NCBI GenBank assembly: GCA_001931875.2
Contig: MSJH02000551.1
Location: 1-31,084, forward strand
DNA: 31,084 nucleotides
Origin: Byssochlamys sp. IMV 00236
Taxonomy: Eukaryota > Ascomycota > Eurotiomycetes > Eurotiales > Thermoascaceae
Reading direction: 5' to 3'
Part shown: piece after piece, positions 1-9,723 of the stretch
Layout: each line of letters opens with the position of its first letter
Position numbering within the stretch: position 1 is the stretch's first letter
Program-made: the position numbers and the translations under genes
Notes under the pieces: generated by a model
What the model saw: only the letters and a program-made list of their open reading frames with translations
Database searches by the model: none
Told to the model about the DNA's origin: nothing

Positions 1-34
<34 letters not shown>
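1..34. repeat. poly(A) homopolymer at window edge
   Basis: Thirty-four consecutive A residues open the window. Similar long A/T tracts recur at 5906-5924, 7597-7615, 11525-11557, 13696-13721 and 31059-31080, always in introns, promoters or transposon debris and never in a supported exon. Confidence 0.95.
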
Positions 35-35
<1 letters not shown>

Positions 36-779
36 CAGATGAGTAGATGTAAAGAAAGCAAATATTACAGAACCTAAATTTGGACGATTAGAAAAATTGA
101 ACTTAAAACTTTGTGTACACACCAAAAGATACTTGTATCCCCTCAATTGCTTAAGCGATCACTTTAGCGGGGGAGGATTTTCTTTATTTTTTTCCATTTG
201 AACACTGAGGGAGCATATGAGTTACGGCCAGTCTCTTGTAAGTTGAGCAAGATTTTCAAGTTACACACTGCTGCCAGATCACAGTTCCATAATTTGACTT
301 TTTTGCTTTATGTCTATAGTATGGTTCAACTATCTTGTAACTTTTCCTTTTTACAATCAAAGGACACAATGTTCATGCATACATAACAAACCCGTTCTTT
401 TTTTTTTTTCAACATTCGAATACTTATTTTTGATTGGCTCATGGGATTCAAAGCAGGAGCAGATCAATCTCCCATACTATAGACAAATATCAAGGACAGA
501 CTCAATCGGTGGGTTTCAATAAACGTTGACCCTCAAACGTTCATCTTTTTAAATTCTGCATTTTACATCAAAAGCTGTACTACAGAAATATTAGCCTTTA
601 TAATAATTCAGTCATTGTGGGCCAGCGAATAACAATGGCTTACTCTATTCCTTATAAAAGATGTCACTTGTGCAAAATACAAGACGATCGGTCTGTGACT
701 GAATCAAGAACGATAGAAAAAAAAAAAAGTTTAAAACGCAGTTTGACAACTTTCTCTCTCTTTTTTTTCTCTTTTCGAC
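35..779. promoter_or_regulatory. upstream region of the LSH-like gene
   Basis: No supported gene. Two short overlapping plus-strand ORFs (198-386 and 310-522) have low-complexity, unremarkable translations and look like chance. A TATA-like TATAAAAG lies at 653-660, about 120 nt before the ATG at 780. A pyrimidine-rich stretch (about 750-775) directly precedes the start codon, as in several other genes of this window. Confidence 0.5.
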
Positions 780-3650
780 ATGTCAACTGACGAATCTGTA
801 ATGAACACTACCTCTGAGCCAAGCACAAGGGATGGATCAGCAGAAGTAGACACTCCAGGCACTGTAAGTATAAGGGCCCTGTCTGAAAAACAAACCTAAT
901 GTGTTGATCTGTTCATTCAGTCTGCTACGACACCTTCCATGATTGGCGATCAAGAACTTGAGAATATTCCAGAGATTAAGGAAGCTCTTGTTACCTCTGG
1001 TCTATCTGAATCTATAGTTGAAGAAGAAGTTGCTATGGCCAAAAAATCAAAAAAGGAAGAGGATCAACGCATGAAAGAAGAAGTAAAAAAAAAAAAAAAA
1101 TATTGAGACTATATTTTTTTATATAAACATGCAAATAATAGGCTCAAAACCAATTTGATTCAGCTATCAAGGAGCAACGTATGAAGCGTCTTCATTTCTT
1201 ATTAGAAAAGTCAGGCGCCTATGCAACCATTTTAGGTCGTAAATTGGAAAGGCAACAAGAAGAAGCTCGTGAAAGGGCTGCACAGACAGAGGCATCAGAA
1301 ACTCCAGACGAACCAGAAGATCAACCAAAGCGTGGAAAATCGCGTCGGACACGTGCTGCTCCTCCTTTGGGTCAAGCGGCAAAGAAGAGAAAGATTACGG
1401 ACGCTGATTATCAGCTAACTGACTATATTGGAGATGAGGTATGTAAACATATTATCTCCTATTTTTAATTTATGCAAACTTGTTTATGACAGGACATCAA
1501 AAAATCCAAAGTAACAGATGGAGATGTGAATAAGGCCATCAGAGAAGAAGAAAATAAAACAGATGAAAGCAAGATTAAACCAACCATCTCAGCACGTCAG
1601 CCCTCCCTTGTCACCGGAGGTGTCCTTCGAGATTATCAACTTGCAGGTGTCGAATGGCTGATTAGTTTATGGGAAAATGGATTAAATGGAATCCTTGCTG
1701 ATGAAATGGGTCTAGGAAAAACCCTTCAGACGATCAGTTTTATTGCACACTTAAAGTCTATGAAAGTAGCCGGGCCATATCTTATCGTGGCACCTCTCTC
1801 TACATTAGCCAATTGGGTGAATGAATTCAAGCGTTTTACACCAACGATCAACGTTTTGCTCTATCACGGAACCAAAGAAGAAAGACAGCATATGATTAAT
1901 AGAAAGATGTCTAAAAAGAAAGAAACGTCCTTTGAGTTCCCAGTGATTGTTACGAGCTATGAAATTGTGATGAATGATCGTAAATATTTGCAACGATACA
2001 ATTGGAAATACATTGTAGTTGACGAAGGCCATCGTATTAAAAACATGAATTGTAGATTGATTAGAGAATTAAAGTCCTATGCGAGTGCCAATCGTTTATT
2101 GTTGACAGGAACACCTCTGCAGAATAATTTGGCCGAACTGTGGAGTTTGTTGAACTTTTTGTTACCTGATATCTTTGATGACTTAGACATGTTTCAATCA
2201 TGGCAAGTAGAAAGAAAAAAAAGGTTTGATATGTATACTCATACATTTCTTTAGGTTTGATTTTTCAGATATTAATAACAAGAGTGGACAGGATCGTATT
2301 ATAAAAGAAGAGGAAGAAGACAAGATTGTGACTAGTTTGCACACAATATTGAAGCCATTTTTACTGAGAAGACTAAAGACAGATGGTAAGCAAGCTGTAT
2401 GTCATATACTTGATCTAACTCTTTATTATAGTCGAACACTCATTGCCAAAAAAGAAAGAGTACCTTTTATATGCACCCCTAACACAACCACAAAAGAACC
2501 TTTATGATGCCATCATCAAGCGTGATTTACGTGACTACTTGCTCAAGAGAAAGATTTCATTACCAGATAAAGAACAACAGGACCGTAGAGCAACCAAGGC
2601 GATCGATTATAAAGAAAAATCAGATAGACAGTACTTTGCAGAACTAGAAAAAAAATATGACGCACAATCGTCACAGGAAGAGAGTGAAGCCAAATTGAAG
2701 CGCGCTGAATTTGAAAGTGCCGTCAAACAGGTCAACAGTTTACACCTACAAAATTTAGTTATGCAACTACGAAAGGTGTGTAACCACCCCTTTTTATTCG
2801 ACTGGCCGCTTGACCCCAAGACGAATGCTCCTGTGCTCAACAATGACCTTGCTGCTCAATCGGGTAAAGTACTGCTACTGGATCGTCTTTTGACTGCCTT
2901 GTTTGAAAGAGGGCACAAGGTCTTGGTTTTTTCTCAAATGACCAAAATGCTGGATATCTTGGAAGATTGGGCCACAGACATCAAAGGTTGGAAGATTTGT
3001 AGGTTGGATGGTAGTGTGCCCCAAGAGAGCAGGCGTCAGCAGATTGAAGAGTTCAGCGACCCCAAGAGTGATACGATGCTCTTTTTACTTTCCACTCGTG
3101 CTGGTGGCCTTGGTATCAACCTTACAGCAGCTGATACGGTTGTGATATTTGATAGTGATTGGGTAAGTTGTAGATATCAAGATGAAATACAGTGTCGCTA
3201 ATGATTACACATCAGAACCCTCAAATGGATCTTCAAGCACAAGACAGAGTTCACCGTATCGGACAGACGAAACCCGTGTTGATTTATAGATTGGTAGCAG
3301 CCAAGACGGTAGAAGCCAAGATATTGGAAAAGGCAACAGCCAAACGTCGATTAGAAAAATTAGTAATTAGTAAGGGTAAATTCAAGTCGCCTGTATCAGC
3401 CGATGGCAACAAGAAACAAGAAAGCTCTGTCCGTGAATTAGCAGAGATATTAGCTTCTGAAGATGGAGAACAAGTTCAGATTGTTGCTGAAGGAGATAAA
3501 GTGATTTCTGATGCAGACCTTGAGAAGCTCTTGGATAGAAGTCCATCTGTATTCGAAACCAAGAATACAAGTGAGACGAACCAGTTTAGAGAAATGGATT
3601 CATCCGAATTACAAGATACTAAAAATGAAATTCTTGCTACACGTTCATAA
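780..3650 (+). CDS. LSH: LSH/HELLS/DDM1/Irc5-type SNF2 chromatin-remodelling ATPase
   Basis: Seven coding exons: 780-863, 921-1082, 1142-1438, 1493-2202, 2255-2385, 2432-3162, 3216-3650; 849 aa, close to HELLS (about 840). A charged N-terminus with predicted coiled coil (through about residue 180) precedes the two RecA lobes. Motif I DEMGLGKT is near residues 251-258, the Walker B box DEGH near 358-361, motif [12 protein letters not shown] near 385, motif [12 protein letters not shown] at the end of exon 6, and motif [11 protein letters not shown] near 713-721. DEGHRIKN and SWFDFSD at the exon 4/5 junction favour the LSH subfamily over ISWI or CHD. Known role of the family: ATP-driven nucleosome remodelling supporting heterochromatin, DNA methylation maintenance (plants, animals) or recombination and cohesin loading (yeast Irc5). 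Exon 4 ends at a GC donor. The start is the first ATG after a pyrimidine tract. The role in this organism is inferred. Confidence 0.93.
2203..2254 (+). other. GC-AG intron in the LSH-like gene
   Basis: The only donor that restores the conserved SWFDF junction is GCAAGT at 2203, with acceptor TTTAG ending at 2254 (52 nt). The competing GT donor at 2224 would give a 31-nt intron and insert VERKK-like residues into a conserved helicase segment. Confidence 0.8.
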
Positions 3651-3722
3651 AATTAATAAATAGAATTCTTTCTTTTTCTTTATTTTTCCTTATTTTTCTT
3701 CATTATTATTATTATTTTCAGA
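3651..3722 (+). promoter_or_regulatory. 72-nt intergenic spacer with polyadenylation signal and acceptor-like end
   Basis: AATAAA lies just after the remodeller stop. The rest is almost pure pyrimidine with an ATT repeat and ends in TTTTCAG one base before the next gene's ATG. This looks like a 3' splice site and may be the end of a 5'-UTR intron. Confidence 0.5.
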
Positions 3723-4569
3723 ATGTCAGAAAAGCCTAATCATTACTACTACAACAGCTCGAACTATAATAACAACAATGCATTAAGTCGACCTGTTCGA
3801 CGACATTTAGTTAATGTCTATTTGACATTAGCAGCCATGTGTGCAATTGCTACGTTTGGTTCACACATAGGAGACTACTTGGGACCAAGTGGAACCAGTA
3901 TAGGGTCAGTTGGAGCCTTGGGAAGCATGTCGATGATACGATTCACATCCATAAACAGTAACAATCGATGGGGACTCTTACTGGTAAGTTATGTGTTTCC
4001 TGATAAACATTCATTATAACACGATATAGGCCTATTCTATCTTTAGTGGCATCGCCATTTCCACCTTTATATCCTTTATCTTAAATTGGGATCCAACAGG
4101 GAACATTGTCTTTCTATCTCTTACTTCAGCTGCCTTGGTCTTTCTTGGATTTACCCTAAGTGCCTTAACCTCCAGTCGACGTAGTACAATGTACATTGGA
4201 GCATTGGCAAGTAGCGCGATCAGTGTCTTGCTGTGGTTATCATTAGCCAATCTCTTTTTTTTCCAATCATCCAATCTGTTTTCATTTGAATTATACGCAG
4301 GCTTATTAGCCTTTGCAGGATTTGGTAAGAAGAAAAGAAGAATATATTCTTGTTTTACTAAATAGTTTAAAGTGATGTATGATACGCAAATGATCATTGA
4401 TAGAGCCAATGCGGGTATCATGGATATTCCAGGACATGCCATTGAACTCTTTATGGACCTGTATGCCCTTTTTGTCCGATTTGCCAATATCTTTTTGAAA
4501 AAGGAAATGGAACGGGAAAATGACAAACGAAGGAGACAAAGAGGAGGCTTTAGATTACAACGAGAATAA
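3723..4569 (+). CDS. BI-1: Bax inhibitor-1 family multipass membrane protein
   Basis: Three exons: 3723-3983, 4030-4324, 4373-4569; 250 aa, the usual size for TMBIM6/BI-1. After an Asn/Tyr-rich cytosolic N-terminus, about six to seven hydrophobic segments follow. The diagnostic C-terminal segment reads YDTQMIIDRA, then PGHAIELFMDLYALFVRF and a basic tail (KKEMERENDKRRRQRGG). Family members reside in the ER membrane, modulate calcium leak and stress responses, and suppress Bax-induced death when expressed in yeast. The first intron is phase 0. The second acceptor must be AAAG at 4372, because the nearer TAG gives an immediate stop. The ATG follows a CAG acceptor-like motif by one base. The TAA stop is contained in an AATAAA hexamer, so the 3' UTR is probably very short. 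Confidence 0.92.
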
Positions 4570-4583
4570 AATTATTATTTATT
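4565..4583. terminator. back-to-back polyadenylation hexamers containing both stop codons
   Basis: AATAAA at 4565-4570 (+) contains the TAA stop of the BI-1 gene. TTTATT at 4578-4583 is AATAAA on the minus strand and contains the TAA stop of the Vip1-like gene. Only 7 nt separate the hexamers, so normal cleavage 10-30 nt downstream would make the two transcripts overlap into each other's coding sequence. Confidence 0.75.
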
Positions 4584-7500
4584 GGTCGTCTTCTTGTGCA
4601 TAATACAATCTTCTTTCTTCTATTTGTTCTTCAATACTTTTGAGATTAGGCACATTTAAATACCCTTTATGGTAAGTGAGGACTTCTTCTAATGACAAGT
4701 GTGGGATCAAATTTCTTCTCGGTGCCACCTTTAAACAGTGTTCAGCATCCATTTTTAGATCAAGTACGCTGTCATAGTGAGCACCTGAACTGAATCCGAT
4801 ACGTAGAGAATATTCCTTTTCTTGTCTATTTCTCTCATACAGTTCAAATGTGATTTGTGTCAAGACTATTCAAACAGTTATATTTTTTTCAACCTCTATA
4901 CACAAAAAGAAAGAGAGAGAGGACTTACAGTCTAATTCAGGTAGAGTATTTTTGGGTACTTTTGTAGGTACACCGGATAGATATACCAGGTTAAGTAATG
5001 CATGTACATGCGATTCTATTCATATATGCGAGTGAGTTTATGACAAGTATATTGATAAAAGTGTACCTTTAGTGAAATAGAGTCTTGTCCTTGGATTATC
5101 AGAGAATTGCATTTCATCCAAATCATTTAATATAGATTTTAACAGAGGAAAGCTAATGAGCATACCGATATTTTTCTTTTCATTATCAGAAATGCCAAAT
5201 TCTTGAGGAGCAACAAAGTCAAACATGATTTTAACGTTTCTATACAGTTTCCTTAGCAGGTCATTGTTACTGTCCTCGGGGTGCCCAAAGATAGTCTCCA
5301 AGAAGGTCCTGTTGTGAAGAGAGTCATACTTTAATGAATCATACAAGGCTGGTATGGCTGAAGGATCTGGGTAGCTAAAGCCAGCGTCTTCATTTGTAAA
5401 CTGTCTAAACATACGTTCCCATCTTTCCTTGAACAGGTTGGGAGAATCAAAGCAACACCAACGCCTCTGGATGTTATCGACATCCAAAGTTGACCAATTA
5501 TCTCTCATGATAAATTGCATGCGTGTCATCATTTCTGATATTTCCTGAAGGATGATATAAGGCTGTGGTAATTTGGCGTCCCAGCCGACTTGGGCGAGCA
5601 TCCACTCTGGAATATTGTTACCAGGTTTCAACAGATTTTTCAATTGTTTCTTCACTGCATCCGATTGCTCCTTGGCTGCATTGCTATCATCAAGTAAATA
5701 TTTACTTTCTGAGATAACCCCTTCTAGTGTTTCAGGATCCCCTAGGAACCATCGAGCAAAGACTTGGGCTGTATCTCTCACTCGTCTCTCTGAACTACTG
5801 AATATCTTTACGTCCTCCAACACTTGTCTGTTTAAAATATTCATGTCCTTTCTCAAGTTTTCTGCTAAATCTTTGGATTGATGACGACCAGCGTGAGTAA
5901 ACTGTAAAAAAAAAAAAAAAAAAACAAACAATGTGAGCTGCGCATGTACATGTGTATATGTGTGTGTAGTATGTGGTTTGTGAACATTGCTGCATATGCC
6001 ACAATCATACCTCTCCTCCCCATTTCACAATCACTTGAACTTTAAGCAATTTCTTTGTTTCCTTATCAAACTTGGGTTTCAATTGAACCTTTGTGCCTAG
6101 TAAATCATGCTTCTTCTCCAAGACTTCTTTCAATGCCAGTAGCTTATTCATCTGTTGTTCATCAGGACAGTTTTCAAGACAGACATCTAATGCCTGCATA
6201 ACTGACTCTAATTGGTGCTTTTGTCTAAATACAACTTCTCTTGTCGAGCCTTGTAATAAATCGATAAATGGTTGTTCCATGATGGACATTTTCATTTTCT
6301 CTTTGGGTGTACGATCGCCGTGTCTAAAGACAGCAACGAATCCTTTGAGTCTCCAAGAATTCTCGGGTGATATCTCGGGAGGGATATGATCTGCGAGTGA
6401 AAGGGGTCTCTCTTGTACGGAGCGATAAAAGATCTCCTTTAATATTTTGGCGCACTGATCATAATAAAAGTCGTTTCCTTTTACAAAGCTCCATCCATTG
6501 ACATCAATGACATATGATCTCCCTTGAACGCGAAGAATATCCAATCCACAGACTGTTTGTCCAAATGCCTTTGATACCTTTCTGGCGATATCTTCTTCCT
6601 CCTGTGTTAACTTTACGCGATAACGAATTTCTTTTCCATCCGTGTTACGTCTGACATGACCATCTACAGTAGGCGATCTTTTGGATATTTAATAAAAGAC
6701 CATCATCAAAATAAACCACTTACTTTCTTGTTTCTGCATAGACAAATTGAGGACCGACTGTATAAAGTTTAATATCCTCACAATTTTCAGTTTCCATTAG
6801 TTTTTCATAAATCCAAGAGCCTTGATCGTGTGGAGTTTTTAAATCCGGATCAAATTCGCTTGATTTATTTCCAATCTAATTTTATATCCGATTATCATTA
6901 TTTTCATTATAATAATAATAATAATAATAATAATGCTGATTACCTTACGGAATAACCTTCTTCCACCACCTCCTCTCTTTTCAGAATAATAAATGTTTAT
7001 ATTGTGATTTTCACCGTCAGCAGGTTTCTCAATAAAGGTCTTTTCTAATCGTTCACCATTGACTTCGATATAATGATCATCAATATGAATTGATTCTGTG
7101 TTGGTAGCATATCTTGCCAAGACACGATCCATGTCCATACCCGTACATGATTTGAATGCAGAGGCTGCTTCAGGATCAACCTTTGCTCCGTCATCTCTAG
7201 AGATAACTAATCTTGGTGGTGTAGGTACACCAATCGCATCCAGGACGGATAATACAACTCGTCTATCCCATAATAATGATTGCATGACTACATTATTGAC
7301 GCAGTATGGTTTTCTTAATTTTGTATAGGCAATGGCTTTATCAAGTGGGAATCCACCTGAAAAGAAACAAATCAAGAAATCACAACCAGGCCAATTTTCG
7401 ACCTCTATTTATTATTATTATAGCCATGTTTTCATATATATTAAGAAAATATATATATATATACCTTCATCTAAAATAGTTTTATCACCAAATATGACAA

Positions 7501-7723
7501 TTTCGAAATCCCCATGCATAAGTAATCGATTAAGTATATATCGCATAGGCTTTGATCTAGCTTTTCTATCCATAGCACATACTCCTACAATATCTATTTT
7601 TTTTTTTTTTTTTTTCATACAATGGTAAATAAAGTTGTCCATGTTGTCTATCATCTTACATTTTCCCCTATTCTCTGCCATCGAACATGGCGATAATGAC
7701 GTAGTGGATGAAGTCGTTGGCAT
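4579..7723 (-). CDS. VIP1: bifunctional inositol pyrophosphate kinase/phosphatase (Vip1/Asp1/PPIP5K)
   Basis: Eight exons read on the minus strand: 7723-7660, 7593-7465, 7404-6944, 6875-6724, 6677-6011, 5901-5067, 5015-4929, 4865-4579; 893 aa, near S. pombe Asp1 (about 920). The N-terminal half is the RimK-like ATP-grasp kinase: GVCAMDRKARSKPM, SGGFPLDKA, EVNGERLEKTFIEKPADGE, YYSEKRGGGGRRLFRK, LYTVGPQFVYAETRK and SYVIDVNGWSFVK. The second half is a histidine acid phosphatase-like domain: VAVFRHGDRTP near residues 384-393, KWGGEFTHAGRHQ at the exon 5/6 junction, and ESHVHALLNLVYLSG in exon 7. The family makes 1-InsP7/InsP8 from InsP6/5-InsP7 and hydrolyses it, linking to phosphate and growth control. 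Ordinary introns are 45-109 nt; one holds an (AAT)n microsatellite and two hold 19-nt homopolymers. The start was chosen at the first ATG in frame with MPTTSS. A second Met at residue 15 is possible. Confidence 0.95.
6910..6934. repeat. AAT trinucleotide microsatellite in a VIP1 intron
   Basis: About eight AAT units lie inside the intron at 6876-6943. Acceptor TTAG at the other end restores the conserved KIGNKSSEF junction, so the repeat is non-coding. Confidence 0.85.
7594..7659 (-). other. VIP1 first intron: 66 nt, open in frame, A19 before the acceptor
   Basis: Donor GTAAG and acceptor TAG are canonical and give the junction RGKYIVGVCAM. The intron is 22 codons long with no stop, and its last 22 nt are A19 followed by TAG, the reverse of a polypyrimidine tract. 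Retention would add a Lys-rich insert without shifting frame. Confidence 0.65.
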
Positions 7724-8805
7724 AGCGATATAAAATCACAAAAAAAATAAAAAGGGAAGAGAAAGAAAAGAATGAAAGGAATTTGAATTGATTTTTGACA
7801 CCCAAAAAAAGATTTGTTTGTGCAACGACACGTGTGAACTGGACGTCATGACACTCTCGTTTACTCCAGATTATTATTTCCATACTTATTCTGTCTTCTG
7901 AATGATTGGTTAAGAAGACACCACAGACATGATTGGGTGAAACATCCTTCCCCTCTCTTTGATGCCATACATCTCGAATATCTTTTGACCTGCTTCAACT
8001 TTTTGCTTTCACATGTTTTTATCTTTGGCTACTTTTTGACTTTCTTATCCTCTTCCGAGCGGGGTTTTTATTGTAATACTCTGTAAAGATTGTTAAACAA
8101 TCCATCCGCTTTTCAAAGTGCTCAAAAGAAAAAGAAAGAGAGACGGCTAGATCTCGGGGGATAATTGATTTTGAAAGGCTTTGGGCAATATCAATACTAC
8201 GCTCATTAGATAATGTATAGCTACACTTACAGCATTTCAAATGATAAATAAGGAATGATTCAATGCTTACACGTCTTTTAAGCACTGTCTTTATGTAAAC
8301 ATCTCACTAATTTGAATATTCACTCAGGTAGATCATAGTTAATAAGGCGGAACTTGTTAAGATTGCTCTCCTATTGTTTGATGAGAATAATAATTTTATT
8401 AAGAAAAGAATGTGGTATATTTGTATTGTATGAAACATAGGGTACTGTGCGCTTTTGTTGGTTGGCTAGGTTACTGAGAAAACTTGATTATTTCTTTGAT
8501 AGGCAAGCGCGTTCTGAAGAAGCTTACATTCTGCGGGAACAAGAAAAGGCAGCAATCGGCTTATTTAAAAGGATACAAACTGGAGGGTTTAGAAAAGAAC
8601 GTGCGGGTCAAAGTGACAGAAGCGAATTCATATCTTGTGACAAAAAAAAAGACTGTAGGAGACTACTATTACAACAATAAAGTTTTATGTGGATTTATAC
8701 ACGCTAAAATTTCCTATAGTACATATATTTATCACTTATTAATGGTACATGCAAACGAAGACATTGAAAAATGTACTTGTAAAGAGATCAAAGTTTATTG
8801 ACGTT
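7724..8805. other. non-coding region upstream of VIP1, no supported gene
   Basis: Holds the VIP1 promoter (first few hundred bases) and AT-rich DNA. A minus-strand ORF at 8019-8285 (88 aa, with a CCKC cluster) and two overlapping plus-strand ORFs at 8447-8801 show no family motif I recognise. The plus ORFs end 4 nt before the stop of the next minus-strand gene, so they lie on its 3' flank. I do not call them genes. Confidence 0.5.
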
Positions 8806-9036
8806 TTATTGCGCTTTGATAACTTCGGGTAACTTTCCTTGCTTGGTGATATTTGGCACTATTTTACCTCCGAGTAACCTTCCTTGCCTGGTGATTTTTG
8901 GCGCTATTTTACTTCCGATTCTTAAAAGTGGACCGATGAAAGGAGCAGGAGCTGGGTGAGGAGCAGGTGCAGGCGCAGCAGAGCCAATAGCGAAGAGAGA
9001 AGCACAGATGGTAAGAAAAACAAGCTTGATTTGCAT
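8806..9036 (-). CDS. small secreted cationic peptide precursor
   Basis: 76 aa, unrecognised family. Starting at the second in-frame Met (9036) gives a textbook signal peptide: MQIK followed by VFLTICASLFAIGSA and a likely cleavage before APAPAP. An upstream Met at 9087 would place 17 hydrophilic-to-mixed residues ahead of the signal and is less likely. A Pro/Ala linker (APAPAPHPAPAPF) leads to a basic tail holding two imperfect repeats, SKIAPKITRQGRL and GKIVPNITKQGKL, also visible as a DNA-level direct repeat. There are no cysteines in the mature part. TATAAAAG lies at 9102-9109 on the minus strand, about 66 nt upstream. The TAA stop sits inside AATAAA and a second AATAAA follows. The layout fits a secreted effector-like, wall-associated or antimicrobial-type peptide, but function is not determinable from sequence. 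Confidence 0.72.
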   Translation of the reverse strand: MQIKLVFLTICASLFAIGSAAPAPAPHPAPAPFIGPLLRIGSKIAPKITRQGRLLGGKIVPNITKQGKLPEVIKAQ

Positions 9037-9567
9037 TTGTATAAAGATTAGATGGTTGAAGAAATTGTTGTATCCCTTTTTTTGCATAAAATATTGCCCC
9101 TCTTTTATATTAAAACAGATTCATGTAGGCGTTGCTACCATGGCCATTTATTATTGGCTATACGCATATTTTACTATTCTTGGTTAGATGCGCCCTGTTT
9201 CTCTTTGTTTTGTTGATGATTTATTCATAAACGTACAAACTAGAGTAACTCTCACTACAATGTGTTGATTTGCTTGAGCTGAAAAAACTAACTCTGACTT
9301 TATAAAAGAGAGAAAGCACACGTAAACATTCTTGTTTATTTCTACAAGCAAAAGAATGGATGCTTACGACTGTATTAAAGATGAAGAAGCGTAAGCTGTA
9401 GTTACGGATAAATGAAAGAAATCGTTGCTTTTAATTTACGCACATGTAAACATTGCCGCTGTTTATATACACAATCAAATGCAATGTATTATTTGTGTAT
9501 ACTTTGCTGTTTAATGAAAATGGTACATACGCTCCAAAATGATGGTCCAATTAAATTATTGTATTTC
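9037..9567. promoter_or_regulatory. upstream region with a second TATA box and possible truncated first exon
   Basis: Contains the minus-strand promoter of the small secreted peptide. Facing the other way, TATAAAAG at 9301-9308 is followed by an ATG at 9356 and 11 open codons, with GCGTAAGC forming a possible splice donor near 9390. No continuing exon was found before the transposon end at about 9568. An ORF at 9412-9597 has no recognisable features. Confidence 0.4.
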
Positions 9568-9711
9568 CACTTCAAATTCGACCGAAGCAGCAAATGAGTT
9601 CGACCAAGTGAACTAGCTTATTTCGTCCATTTGTGTACCTTTATTTCGACTAAATTAGAAAGAAATATTTGACTAAAAATAAGTTTGGCCAAGTCGCAAT
9701 GAGCTTTCAAC
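9568..9711 (+). repeat. left inverted end with 22-23-nt phased TTCGACC motifs
   Basis: TTCGACC-like heptamers start at 9577, 9599, 9622, 9645 and 9668 (spacing 22, 23, 23, 23), then 9684. They degrade inward: TTCGACC, TTCGACC, TTCGTCC, TTCGACT, TTTGACT, TTTGGCC. The right end carries two such motifs 26 nt apart. Regular subterminal copies resemble transposase-binding arrays. Confidence 0.6.
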
Positions 9712-9723
9712 TTTATGGCTGAA

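Noticed and set aside
198..522. Short overlapping ORFs upstream of the LSH-like gene
   Set aside because: Low-complexity translations, no support, and they lie in the promoter region.
2224..2254. 31-nt GT-AG intron in the LSH-like gene
   Set aside because: Too short for this gene and breaks the conserved SWFDF junction, which the GC donor at 2203 restores.
8447..8801. Two overlapping plus-strand ORFs, one vaguely like a transposase segment (KRVLKKLTF...KRQQS)
   Set aside because: The resemblance is weak, no catalytic motif is visible, and it lies on the 3' flank of the minus-strand peptide gene.
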